NCBI GenBank assembly: GCA_012798315.1
Contig: JAAZNL010000050.1
Span: forward strand, 1-32,795
DNA length: 32,795 nucleotides
Direction: 5' to 3'
Source of the DNA: a candidate division WWE3 bacterium
GTDB lineage: Bacteria > Patescibacteriota > WWE3 > UBA101185 > UBA10185
Positions within the stretch are counted from its first letter, which is position 1; each line of letters opens with the position of its first letter. The position numbers were made by a program, and so were the translations under genes. Under the pieces are notes generated by a model. That model saw nothing but the letters and a program-made list of their open reading frames with translations. It was not told the DNA's origin and did no database searches. Positions 9,561 through 18,409 of this stretch are shown in pieces.

Positions 9561-10220
9561 ATGCCTTCTGCGCCAATTACGATTTATATAGTGAATTATA
9601 AAGGGAGAAAAAGTATTTTATATGCCGTAATCGTGATTTTATTGATAGTTGGTGTTTTGATTTTTATACTTCCACGTATACCCAAAAAGTTTCAAATTTC
9701 TACAAATAAAAATTCTCAAATAGAAACATCTAAATCTTCGCCTTTTGCATCATTTACAGAGACACCTGATTCTGCAAATACAAAAACCGACATAATTTAC
9801 ACCAAAGAATTTACTCAAAACCTTAAAGATAAAGCTTTGAAAATGTCGGGAATGATAGCTCTCCCTGATTTTGTAGATTCCCTTGATGATTGGAAAGGCA
9901 TTCTTAAGTCTGGTCAACATTTGGCTAAGGTGGAATGCCTCACAGGCAATTTGAAACTTTGCAATTTAGATTTTATTGCAAGTAGCATTCCGGACTTTAC
10001 CTCAAAATATTACTCTGAAGTAAGTTTGACCCGCACATGTCCCTTGGTGGGTACGGTATATTTGGTTGACGATAGGGTTCTATCTTACAGTGATACTGTC
10101 TCGTTGGAATCATATTTGGATAGATCTATAAAACTTATAGCTACTTTTGATACAAATGAAAATCCTTTCAAACAAGATAGTCTGCCCAAGGCAGTGGAAT
10201 GCATATATTATGTTAAATAA
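9561..10220 (+). CDS. Single-TM anchored hypothetical protein
   Basis: N-terminal TM (ILYAVIVILLIVGVLIFILP), low-complexity linker, C-terminal Cys-containing domain. Its end overlaps the start of the next gene by 11 nt. Confidence 0.6.
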   Translation: MPSAPITIYIVNYKGRKSILYAVIVILLIVGVLIFILPRIPKKFQISTNKNSQIETSKSSPFASFTETPDSANTKTDIIYTKEFTQNLKDKALKMSGMIALPDFVDSLDDWKGILKSGQHLAKVECLTGNLKLCNLDFIASSIPDFTSKYYSEVSLTRTCPLVGTVYLVDDRVLSYSDTVSLESYLDRSIKLIATFDTNENPFKQDSLPKAVECIYYVK

Positions 10221-13200
10221 ATATAAACACCTCATTATTATCACATTAATTTTTGTTTTGAGCGGTAAAGCTCTCGCATTGTGTCAGCGGACAAGCGAGC
10301 CAACTTGTGGACTCGACCCGGATACGAATGAAGGATGGTGCGAACCCTTGTCGGGTGGAGGTAGCTGGATTACCTGGGGATACGCCTGTTACTGGGCCCC
10401 TTACTCGGGAGAAACTAATTGGTGTTGCCACTCCTACCGTTGCGACACCTCTTGTTATACACCCCCTCCCCCTCCCCCATCATGCAGCACGAGCGACCCT
10501 AACACCGCCACTTTGGTCTCTCCGGCAAATGGATCGAGGTTAACCAGTTCAAATACCGTTTTACTTGATTGGGATCCTATATCCGGTTGGGGTGAAGTTT
10601 GCGAAGAGTCGGCTAATCATCAATACAAATTGTATGTAAACGAAGTTTTAACAGCAACCTATGATACCAGCACCACCTCGCATTCTTTTACGGGAACATG
10701 GGGTTCGACTTATACCTGGAGAGTGGTAACGGATAATGGCCCAGAGGACGCAACTTCTCCGACATGGTCATTTACTTTTGGTGCTGCTGCCCCTGTAATA
10801 GGCAGAGTATTTGAAGATATAGACGGTAATGGCGGATATTCGGGCCCGACCGAAGCATGGTCATACAATCCTCCTCCGGCGGCAGGTTGTGCTTCGTTTT
10901 TAGATAATGATATACAAATGCGTTCTCCGGCCGGTAATTTAACCAACAGGCTTGCCGGATGGGGCTGTAACGGTGGTGGCGCATACTATTATACAACTCC
11001 ATTTACAATCCCTGGTCCACCTACTACATTGACTAATGTACAAATTGAGTTCATTTCTCCGGATCCGATTATTTACCCCAGCTCCCAGGTGAATTGGAGT
11101 TACTCAAGATGCACAGTTGCGGGTACTTGTAACGCCACTGGGCCAATAACCGGAACCAACACAAATATTGCAAATATACAGATTTCTGCGGTAAATGGTG
11201 ATGCAACGAATCATTTGCAATGGCAGGTTAAAAAAAATCGCCCACCCACAGCTACAATTACTGCAGTACCCACAAGTCCCTTGTATAGTGGCCATACAAT
11301 GAATTCTGCACTCGGGCAACCTGTATCCATTTTTCCGGTGGGGAGCACGCAAACGTTAACGGCAACCGCCAGAGAAACGCAAGCTTCAGGGCCATGGCGT
11401 TTACAAGTTGCCCGACGGCCATTTGACCCGATAACACGTATTTCACCAACAGATGCGGCTAGCTTTGTTGTGTTGGGAACGAATTCAGCTTGTTCCGGAT
11501 TAACCTGTACAGCCTCATACAATGATGGTTCAATTCAGCCTGGATATTTCAATTATTATCCGGTATCTCAGGATGATGTTTCGGTTTCGTCAGGTGTGGG
11601 TCACATAACAAATCAATGTAATGGGCATCCCGGTGTAAATTCAGGTGTTGTTACCGGTTGGGCTGATTGCGATCCTCAATGGGCTGATGGTTACCAGGAC
11701 GAAGCGGTTGTCTTTGGAGACAGAGTTCCTACATGTGGTGGAATAACCGGGCCAAATTATTTATACGCTTATCCTTTGGGCCAGCCCTATGTTTATTCGG
11801 AGAGCGTTGGGTGGTTTAACATGCGGGCATCTGACCTAGACAAAACTGAAGTTAAGCACAGGTGGACACCAAACTGGAGTAACACCGATGGTTTGTATCC
11901 CACTATCCGCCAAATTAGAATTTATGCCGCTGCCACTCTTTCTGAAGGAGTCGGTCCCGTTATGCAACTTTGGTTAGGTGATAATGCAAACGGAGGTGTC
12001 CGGGGAGTTTCTCCCACCTGGCAAACTACCGTATCTAACGTTTATCCAGCGTATTCTGCTTATACAATAAACGGCACATTTAACAATGTATCGTCAATAG
12101 ATATAGGATTTCCAAATGATCAGAATCTTAACGGAGATAGAAATTTATATATTCAAAGGATAGAAGTAACTTATGATGTACGTCCGGGTAATACCTTGGT
12201 AAAAACTTTGTATCCTTATACAGTTGCGGGTAACGGTGCAGTCTATTACGATAGAGGGGATAAAGTTGCGGCGCCTTATAATAATAACGGAACATGGTTT
12301 GATGGTGTTGATTTTACTGAAGTTACACAAGCCGGAGGATCTTTTAGCGGCGTAGCAGCCGGAAACATGGCATGGTCAGGTACTATGAGTTTCCCAATTC
12401 CAATAAGATCAAGTGCTACTGGAAACAATCTATCTTTAAACGCTACTCCGATGGGAACGTTCCCCTATTACGATGGTGCTGATTGCTCGGCTTTAGCTAT
12501 TACAAACGATACCAATCCGACATATACAGTTACGGGAACCGCTTACACCCGAGATGCATCTTTGCAGTGTAATGCCCAGGGGGTGAGTCCGGATAGAATT
12601 GAAAATACGGGTGTACAACTGAGGGATATGTCGGGTAATCCGATCCCCGGGTTAACATCAACTACGGATGCTTCCGGAAATTATACGATTTCAAATGTGC
12701 CGGTTTTTTACAGACCTGATCCTTTTTGTCCTTCCTGTGGTGCCCGTGCTTGTTTAGATCAAACTGATCCCGATGTTGGCGTGCTAATATCTGCTTGTTA
12801 TCAAATGGAGCCCCCAACAGCTGTAAATAGTTCCGCATGGGCTGATTCTGCTTTGTGTTCACCTAAAATTTCTACGACCCCACAAATTACAGTTGGATCT
12901 ACAGCTACCGTTAACTTGGGTTTTGATTATTATCAGAATGAAAAATGGTCCACTGTTTTGGATGGAGATGTATACGCTCCCGGTATTTCATTTGATATCG
13001 CGCCTGTTCCGGGTACAAACTTTGCGCCATATTTTATAAACAGAAGAATCGATTTAGGACCCAGCGCGACAATTGGAGGCTTTACATTTGTGGATGATCC
13101 TGTTGTAGATTTGGGGACATTAACCAGAGCAAATCTTTCTGAATATGGCGGTTATGCCAGGTCTTTGAGGAATGCGGCAGGAACATATGATTTTAAGGAT

Positions 13201-13911
13201 AAATGGATATCAAACTTTACTCTTGTTTTACCTACCCATAGTCGTGTTGTGGATGGGTATGATCCAAGACTCGGGTTTTCCGGTCAATACGCATTTAATT
13301 CGCAAAACATATATGTGTATGACAGAAACGGGTTTATGAACTGGTACAGCGACCCAAGCATTACAAGATACCGTATAAATGGTCCGGATAACATTGCGAT
13401 TATTTATGTTAAAGGTGATGTTGCCGGCGGTGAAACTCTAAATTTAAACCGCGCGGTACGCACAACCGATATAAACGAAATGTTAGTTTTAGTTACTAAT
13501 TTGCCTGTAATAATAGATGATACGGTTGATATTGATGAGGGCCTGCTAACAGGGGCCGGATTTAACGTAAATTCTTTAGGTGCGGAATCCGCTCCAAATC
13601 AGCTTTCCGAGGGTTATTTGGACTTTGTAATATTAAGTTCTGCTGATATTGAGTTTGATTCACGTTACGATGATACTGTAGATCCTACGATATACGACTT
13701 GCCTATAGCTTTGTATGGTTCCCTGATTTCAAAGGATTCCGTATCGTTGAATAGAGATCTATGGCATATATACAACTCTGATTATCCGTCAGAAATGGTA
13801 AGGTACTATCCTCGGCTTTTGCCAGAGCTATTGAAAATTGAAACACAAGATCCGGCTATACCTAGTTTTACAGGATTGGGAGTATTCGATATTCAAACAG
13901 TATATGAATAA
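10210..13911 (+). CDS. Very large secreted multidomain protein; putative type IV pilus tip adhesin (PilY1-like role)
   Basis: From ATG 10210: signal peptide MLNKYKHLIIITLIFVLSGKALA; Cys-rich N-terminal domain; PPPPPP hinge; FN3-like region (ATLVSPANGSRLTSSNTVLLDWDP...YTWRVVTDNG); DIDGNGGYSG; CnaB-like region (GVQLRDMSGNPIPGLTSTTDASGNYTISNVP). Located directly upstream of a PilX-like gene. Confidence 0.7.
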   Translation: MLNKYKHLIIITLIFVLSGKALALCQRTSEPTCGLDPDTNEGWCEPLSGGGSWITWGYACYWAPYSGETNWCCHSYRCDTSCYTPPPPPPSCSTSDPNTATLVSPANGSRLTSSNTVLLDWDPISGWGEVCEESANHQYKLYVNEVLTATYDTSTTSHSFTGTWGSTYTWRVVTDNGPEDATSPTWSFTFGAAAPVIGRVFEDIDGNGGYSGPTEAWSYNPPPAAGCASFLDNDIQMRSPAGNLTNRLAGWGCNGGGAYYYTTPFTIPGPPTTLTNVQIEFISPDPIIYPSSQVNWSYSRCTVAGTCNATGPITGTNTNIANIQISAVNGDATNHLQWQVKKNRPPTATITAVPTSPLYSGHTMNSALGQPVSIFPVGSTQTLTATARETQASGPWRLQVARRPFDPITRISPTDAASFVVLGTNSACSGLTCTASYNDGSIQPGYFNYYPVSQDDVSVSSGVGHITNQCNGHPGVNSGVVTGWADCDPQWADGYQDEAVVFGDRVPTCGGITGPNYLYAYPLGQPYVYSESVGWFNMRASDLDKTEVKHRWTPNWSNTDGLYPTIRQIRIYAAATLSEGVGPVMQLWLGDNANGGVRGVSPTWQTTVSNVYPAYSAYTINGTFNNVSSIDIGFPNDQNLNGDRNLYIQRIEVTYDVRPGNTLVKTLYPYTVAGNGAVYYDRGDKVAAPYNNNGTWFDGVDFTEVTQAGGSFSGVAAGNMAWSGTMSFPIPIRSSATGNNLSLNATPMGTFPYYDGADCSALAITNDTNPTYTVTGTAYTRDASLQCNAQGVSPDRIENTGVQLRDMSGNPIPGLTSTTDASGNYTISNVPVFYRPDPFCPSCGARACLDQTDPDVGVLISACYQMEPPTAVNSSAWADSALCSPKISTTPQITVGSTATVNLGFDYYQNEKWSTVLDGDVYAPGISFDIAPVPGTNFAPYFINRRIDLGPSATIGGFTFVDDPVVDLGTLTRANLSEYGGYARSLRNAAGTYDFKDKWISNFTLVLPTHSRVVDGYDPRLGFSGQYAFNSQNIYVYDRNGFMNWYSDPSITRYRINGPDNIAIIYVKGDVAGGETLNLNRAVRTTDINEMLVLVTNLPVIIDDTVDIDEGLLTGAGFNVNSLGAESAPNQLSEGYLDFVILSSADIEFDSRYDDTVDPTIYDLPIALYGSLISKDSVSLNRDLWHIYNSDYPSEMVRYYPRLLPELLKIETQDPAIPSFTGLGVFDIQTVYE

Positions 13912-14833
13912 AAAACAGATTTATATAAAAAACGAACAAGGGCAAGCACTTTTATTTGTAGTAGTGGCATTAACTGTTGCAATGGCAATAGGTATGTCAG
14001 TTTCTACAAGGACTATATCTTCAGTCCGTCGTTCTACCAGTACAGATACGTCGTCACGTGTCTACTCCGCAGCTGAAGGAGGAATTGAATGGTTTTTGAA
14101 TCAACCAAGTACGGTGTTAAATGCTTTGTCTGACGGCAATACAAATGGTGGTTCTGAATGCCCCTCCGGAACACAACCACACGAGACTAATGGTGCCGCC
14201 TGTGTCATTAACTACTCTTCGGCAACCGGTGACAACGTAAGATCCAGGGCAATTGTAACAATTGCCCCTTTCACATATAACAGCCCTACAGGTTCGCCCA
14301 ATCATTATTGGTTTTACGTTAACACCGGTGAGGTAAAAGAGGTTGCTCTTGGAGGTTCTTATAATGGTAATATGCGGGTTTGTTGGAGTAGCCAGGATTC
14401 GGCAATTACTCCTGACATATATTACAGTTATTACAACAACAATAACGGTATCATACGAAAGTCAATTTTAAAGAATCAAAGTCGCCCTAATGTAAATGTT
14501 AGTGAAACTAACCCAGTTACTTTAACAACTACCGCTTCCGGAACCTCTTACCCTACTTTGGATTTTACGGATTGTGCTGTTATTAATATTTCGAACAACA
14601 GCGTTATGGGTATTAGGTTTAAAGCCATGTATGCACCTGCTAAAGTTGGAGTGTTTGAAATGGACGACACCCTGCCTGTACAGGGTTACACAATTAGCTC
14701 CATAGGCGAACTTTTTGAGAACGAATTAATTAGAACGGTAAAAAAACTAAGGGTATATAGATCTTTTCAATACTTGCCTGCCGTCTTTGATTACGCAATA
14801 TATTCCGATACAAATCTTGCCATTACCCCTTAA
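13904..14833 (+). CDS. PilX-like (E5-less) minor pilin/pseudopilin, paralog A
   Basis: NEQGQALLFVVVALTVAMAIGMSVSTRTISSVRR...SAAEGGIEW N-terminus. Overlaps the end of the giant gene; paralogous to 18409-19224. Confidence 0.7.
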   Translation: MNKKQIYIKNEQGQALLFVVVALTVAMAIGMSVSTRTISSVRRSTSTDTSSRVYSAAEGGIEWFLNQPSTVLNALSDGNTNGGSECPSGTQPHETNGAACVINYSSATGDNVRSRAIVTIAPFTYNSPTGSPNHYWFYVNTGEVKEVALGGSYNGNMRVCWSSQDSAITPDIYYSYYNNNNGIIRKSILKNQSRPNVNVSETNPVTLTTTASGTSYPTLDFTDCAVINISNNSVMGIRFKAMYAPAKVGVFEMDDTLPVQGYTISSIGELFENELIRTVKKLRVYRSFQYLPAVFDYAIYSDTNLAITP

Positions 14834-14848
14834 TAATTATTATTTTCC

Positions 14849-14877
14849 TTGACATTGCGGGGTTTAAAACCCATACT
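14849..14877 (+). promoter_or_regulatory. Candidate sigma70-type promoter of second major-type pilin
   Basis: TTGACA (14849-14854), 17-bp spacer, CATACT (14872-14877). Confidence 0.55.
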
Positions 14878-14881
14878 TAAT

Positions 14882-14938
14882 GTAGGCAAAAAACAGTACC
14901 ATCAAAACTTAATTTGCCTGCCCAGGTACTATGTTTTT
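14882..14938 (+). promoter_or_regulatory. Structured 5' leader with interleaved inverted repeats (possible pseudoknot/switch)
   Basis: GTAGGCAAA (14882-14890) pairs with TTTGCCTGC (14913-14921, one G.U). AGTACC (14895-14900) pairs with GGTACT (14925-14930), extendable by A/T pairs across a bulge. The pairings interleave. Confidence 0.35.
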
Positions 14939-14982
14939 AACAGAAAAACTACATTGCTACAAACCGAAGGGGGGTGAGAGTT

Positions 14983-15609
14983 ATGATTAGTAAAAAGCAC
15001 TCACTCTCACAAAGAGGTTTTACCCTTGTTGAACTTTTGATCGTCATCGTCATTATAGGTATATTAGCGGGTGTTGTAATAGGTGTTTTAAATCCTATAC
15101 AACAACAAAACAGAGCCAGGGACGCCGGTTTACGAGCAAACCTAGATAAAATGGCATTGTCCACAAAAAGTTTGTATGCTTCTTCACCAAGAACTATAAA
15201 CAGATCACCTACTACAGCGGAGTTTATTGGAGGTATTGCTAATGGTGCAGCAGGTGTTGGTGCTGGCGCAGTCGATTGTCTCGCTGGCGCGAACGCAAAC
15301 AGTACTACTGCTAATGTAACATGCCACTTTCAACTAACAGGTGTTAATGCACCTAGTGGTACTGGTATTGGATGCGGTGACTTGTACAGAAACACAGGAA
15401 ACAACCAGTGTAACTTTGTCTACTACAGAACACCTGACACTTTTAGGTTAGAAGTTAGAGGTTTTGCAACTCCGTTTAGAACATTTATCTACGATTACGT
15501 GGAAGATCCAAATACGGGGAATGTAACCGAAGGATTCTGGAACTGTGCTGCAGCGCAAGCTGTTGATGCTGCATTGGATGCGGCAGAATGTGTTAGATTA
15601 AACAACTAA
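14983..15609 (+). CDS. Type IV pilin, major-type (second copy)
   Basis: QRGFTLVELLIVIVIIGILAGVVIGVLNPIQQQNRARD. ATG 14983 preceded by GGGGGTGA 5 nt upstream. Confidence 0.9.
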   Translation: MISKKHSLSQRGFTLVELLIVIVIIGILAGVVIGVLNPIQQQNRARDAGLRANLDKMALSTKSLYASSPRTINRSPTTAEFIGGIANGAAGVGAGAVDCLAGANANSTTANVTCHFQLTGVNAPSGTGIGCGDLYRNTGNNQCNFVYYRTPDTFRLEVRGFATPFRTFIYDYVEDPNTGNVTEGFWNCAAAQAVDAALDAAECVRLNN

Positions 15610-15628
15610 TCTTTGATTAGTATAGTGT

Positions 15629-15653
15629 GCGGCCCCGCCGTTGGCGGGGCCGC
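15629..15653 (+). terminator. GC-rich perfect hairpin after second pilin gene
   Basis: GCGGCCCCGCC-GTT-GGCGGGGCCGC, 11-bp perfect stem with 3-nt loop. Confidence 0.6.
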
Positions 15654-15679
15654 GAGCCGTAATTTTTTAATTTTCTTGT

Positions 15680-16249
15680 ATGCTAAATAAAAAAGGATTT
15701 ACGCTTGTAGAGTTATTGATAGTTATAATCGTAATGAGTATATTGAGCGGAGTCGTAATATCCGTTGTTAATGTTTCGGGTATGCGCGCCCGTGGTAGGG
15801 ATTCTCAGAGAAAATCAGATATTTCAAAAATTGCATCAGCTTTAGAATTGTATTACACAGATAACCGTAGTTATCCTATAAGCGCCAACTGGATTAATGC
15901 GGGAATATCAACCAGTGTCTTGGCAACAAATTTAGTACCGAATTATATAGATGTAATTCCAAACGATCCGAATTATATTGTAGACGTAGCCACACCTTGT
16001 AGCCGAAACGGCGGAGGTTCTGCAGACTTTGATTATAGGTATAACTACCGTACCTCATCAACAGGTTCCCGCTATTTGCTAACAGCTTTAATGGAAAACG
16101 CTTCCTCTGATGACGAAAGCAAATGCGCCTCATTAGTAAATTGGACTAGTGCTACATGTGGTGGTGGTGCAGTCGTTTGCGGGTGTACCGCCGGAGATAG
16201 TTATACCGGAGCACTCGATTATTGCTACGGTATAGAGAACCCGTTTTAA
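15680..16249 (+). CDS. Type IV pilin-like protein
   Basis: NKKGFTLVELLIVIIVMSILSGVVISVVNVSGMRARGRDSQRKSDISKIASALELYY. Confidence 0.88.
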   Translation: MLNKKGFTLVELLIVIIVMSILSGVVISVVNVSGMRARGRDSQRKSDISKIASALELYYTDNRSYPISANWINAGISTSVLATNLVPNYIDVIPNDPNYIVDVATPCSRNGGGSADFDYRYNYRTSSTGSRYLLTALMENASSDDESKCASLVNWTSATCGGGAVVCGCTAGDSYTGALDYCYGIENPF

Positions 16250-16251
16250 AA

Positions 16252-16743
16252 ATGACCCGATTATCTTTCCAAAAAGGAGTTACAATCGTCGAAATAATTT
16301 TAGTAATTACTGTAATACTGATCCTGCTAACAACTGTATTCGTTTTTACTAACCCCACTTATTTTAGATCTAAATCGCGTGATCAAAAGAGGCTTTCTGA
16401 TTTACAAACACTAGAACGCATTGTTACCGAATTCCGATTAGACAACGGCGCTTACCCAGACACGGAGTCTGTCACAAGATACAGCAACGTTCTCCCCACA
16501 GGACGGACCAATCTTACAGATCCCCGCTCCGGGTGGATTGTCTCTGACTTAATTGAATATAATACGAGACTTCCAATAGATCCTATTAATGACGATACTT
16601 ATAGATATTCCTACAGACACAATGATGATGTTTTTGAATTAAATACACGCTTAGAAGTATTAAATGATCTGATGAGCCAGGATAACGGTAATGATCCGAA
16701 TTTGTATGAGAAAGGCTCGGATTTAACCTTAATTTCCCCTTAA
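16252..16743 (+). CDS. Type IV pilin-like protein (GVTIVE variant)
   Basis: QKGVTIVEIILVITVILILLTTVFVFTNP. C-terminus FELNTRLEV...NGNDPNLYEKGSDLTL resembles that of the 1865 pilin. ATG 16252 preferred over track start 16222. Confidence 0.85.
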   Translation: MTRLSFQKGVTIVEIILVITVILILLTTVFVFTNPTYFRSKSRDQKRLSDLQTLERIVTEFRLDNGAYPDTESVTRYSNVLPTGRTNLTDPRSGWIVSDLIEYNTRLPIDPINDDTYRYSYRHNDDVFELNTRLEVLNDLMSQDNGNDPNLYEKGSDLTLISP

Positions 16744-16777
16744 TCTCCGCCGGGACATTGTGCTAAGATTATTGTGT

Positions 16778-17350
16778 ATGCCATTAAAATCTGCCCAAAA
16801 TTATGGTTTTACTTTAGTCGAGTTGTTACTGGTAATTACAATAATGCTAATCATGGCAGGCGCCATGATCCCCTCTTTTAACGGTTACCTCAAAAATCAA
16901 AGTTTAAAACAAGCCCAGGAGCGATTAAAAAGTGATTTACGATCTGTTCAAAACAAAGCTTTAACGGGTGCGTTGTACGACCGAACTGTATTAGTAGGTG
17001 CAGTACAGCAACCGGTTACTCATTGGGGGGTACGTTTTAACAACAATTCTCGTCGGTACGATTTTTTTATAGCTCGGGCCACCAATGCTGCTCAATTTGC
17101 TACAGAATGCGCCAATTATGCCTTAGCCGATAGGTTCCAGAATTTTGAAGAACTACCGGAAGAGATGATATTTAAATCCCCCACCGGGTGCTTATATTTC
17201 TCTTTTTTGAATGGCGGTATTAGCACTTCAGTTACAACTTCTCCTGTATATTTTGGTTATTCTGCATCCAATGCTGCAGGAAATTGTAGGAGTATGCAGT
17301 TTAATCCCTCGGGTCTAGTATTTAATACGAACGTAGGAACATGTCCATAA
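16778..17350 (+). CDS. Minor pilin, GspH/FimT-like
   Basis: NYGFTLVELLLVITIMLIMAGAMIPSFNGYLKNQSLKQAQERLKSDLRSVQNKALTG. Confidence 0.8.
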   Translation: MPLKSAQNYGFTLVELLLVITIMLIMAGAMIPSFNGYLKNQSLKQAQERLKSDLRSVQNKALTGALYDRTVLVGAVQQPVTHWGVRFNNNSRRYDFFIARATNAAQFATECANYALADRFQNFEELPEEMIFKSPTGCLYFSFLNGGISTSVTTSPVYFGYSASNAAGNCRSMQFNPSGLVFNTNVGTCP

Positions 17351-17832
17351 AACGATTAAATAACAAAGGAATAGGTTTGGTAGAAGTTATCGCAGCTCTT
17401 GGAATAACCCTTATGACCATAACGGCTCTTGTTTCCTTGGCACTGTACACAATGCGTACTTCACTTCAAAGTAAGCTTACGCTGGAAGGCTCTAAAATTG
17501 CAACCCGGGAAATAGAATTGGTTAGAGCTTATAGAGATCGCAGTGTTACATGGGCAGATTTTTTAACCGGTATAACAAGCACAAACTGTGAGGTAAATCC
17601 TGGAAGTGGCCTTTGCCATATGGACGATGTAAATCTTATACCTGTTGCGGCTGCCGGATTAGATACTGTAGATAATCAGTCAGTTACCCGTTCATTTACT
17701 GTGGATATTGACCCTTATGGCACAGGCGACACGAATATTGTGTATATTACCGTTACGGTAAGTTGGGAAATAGTTGGGCGTACCCACCAAACAAATTTAT
17801 ATACATATTTAACGAATTGGAGAAATGAATAG
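17341..17832 (+). CDS. Minor pilin, PilV/GspI-like
   Basis: NNKGIGLVEVIAALGITLMTITALVSLALYTMRTS. ATG overlaps the end of the upstream gene. Confidence 0.75.
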   Translation: MSIKRLNNKGIGLVEVIAALGITLMTITALVSLALYTMRTSLQSKLTLEGSKIATREIELVRAYRDRSVTWADFLTGITSTNCEVNPGSGLCHMDDVNLIPVAAAGLDTVDNQSVTRSFTVDIDPYGTGDTNIVYITVTVSWEIVGRTHQTNLYTYLTNWRNE

Positions 17833-18409
17833 TTTTTTGATGTTAAAAAATTCCAAAGGTTTTACACTTGTTGAATTGCTCTTAGTTGTAGCACTTATGG
17901 CAATATCTTTTGGAGTAACAAGCGATATTTTAGTTACTTTAATGAGAAGTTTTAATAAGACTACTGTAATTACTGAGATTGAGCAGCAAGCAGGTGTTGT
18001 AAGCCAAATGATAGAGAAAGAAATTAGAAACGCAGCGGTAGTTACTAACCCTGGTGGCGACGCCAATATCATACAGTTTGAAGATACTTTGGGTAATATC
18101 GCTCGTTATCATTTTCAAGTTTATAATTCGATAGGAACCTTGTACCGTTACCCCTACCCCACTGTACCAGATATGGACACACTCGCCCGTAGACGTACGT
18201 ATGCGATAACAGGAAACCCAGGATTAACCGCAGGTTTAGTTGGCGGGGTTAATGTTACATGTTCAGGTCCTTGTTTTACTGTAAACGTTGGGAGACCTTC
18301 AGTGGTCCAAGTCAACTTTGTCTTTTCGCAGGCTCAGGCTAATCCAAATAGTTCTTATTCCGGACGCATAGAAATCCATAATACAATAGTAGTCCGCAAT
18401 ACTTATTAA
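17825..18409 (+). CDS. Minor pilin, PilW/GspJ-like
   Basis: NSKGFTLVELLLVVALMAISFGVTSDILVTLMRSFN...IEKEIRNA. Confidence 0.78.
   Translation: MNSFLMLKNSKGFTLVELLLVVALMAISFGVTSDILVTLMRSFNKTTVITEIEQQAGVVSQMIEKEIRNAAVVTNPGGDANIIQFEDTLGNIARYHFQVYNSIGTLYRYPYPTVPDMDTLARRRTYAITGNPGLTAGLVGGVNVTCSGPCFTVNVGRPSVVQVNFVFSQAQANPNSSYSGRIEIHNTIVVRNTY

Noticed and set aside
14882-14938. c-di-GMP or preQ1 riboswitch in the pilin leader
   Set aside because: Only superficial resemblance; conserved core nucleotides of those classes were not recognised. Reported only as an unassigned structured leader.
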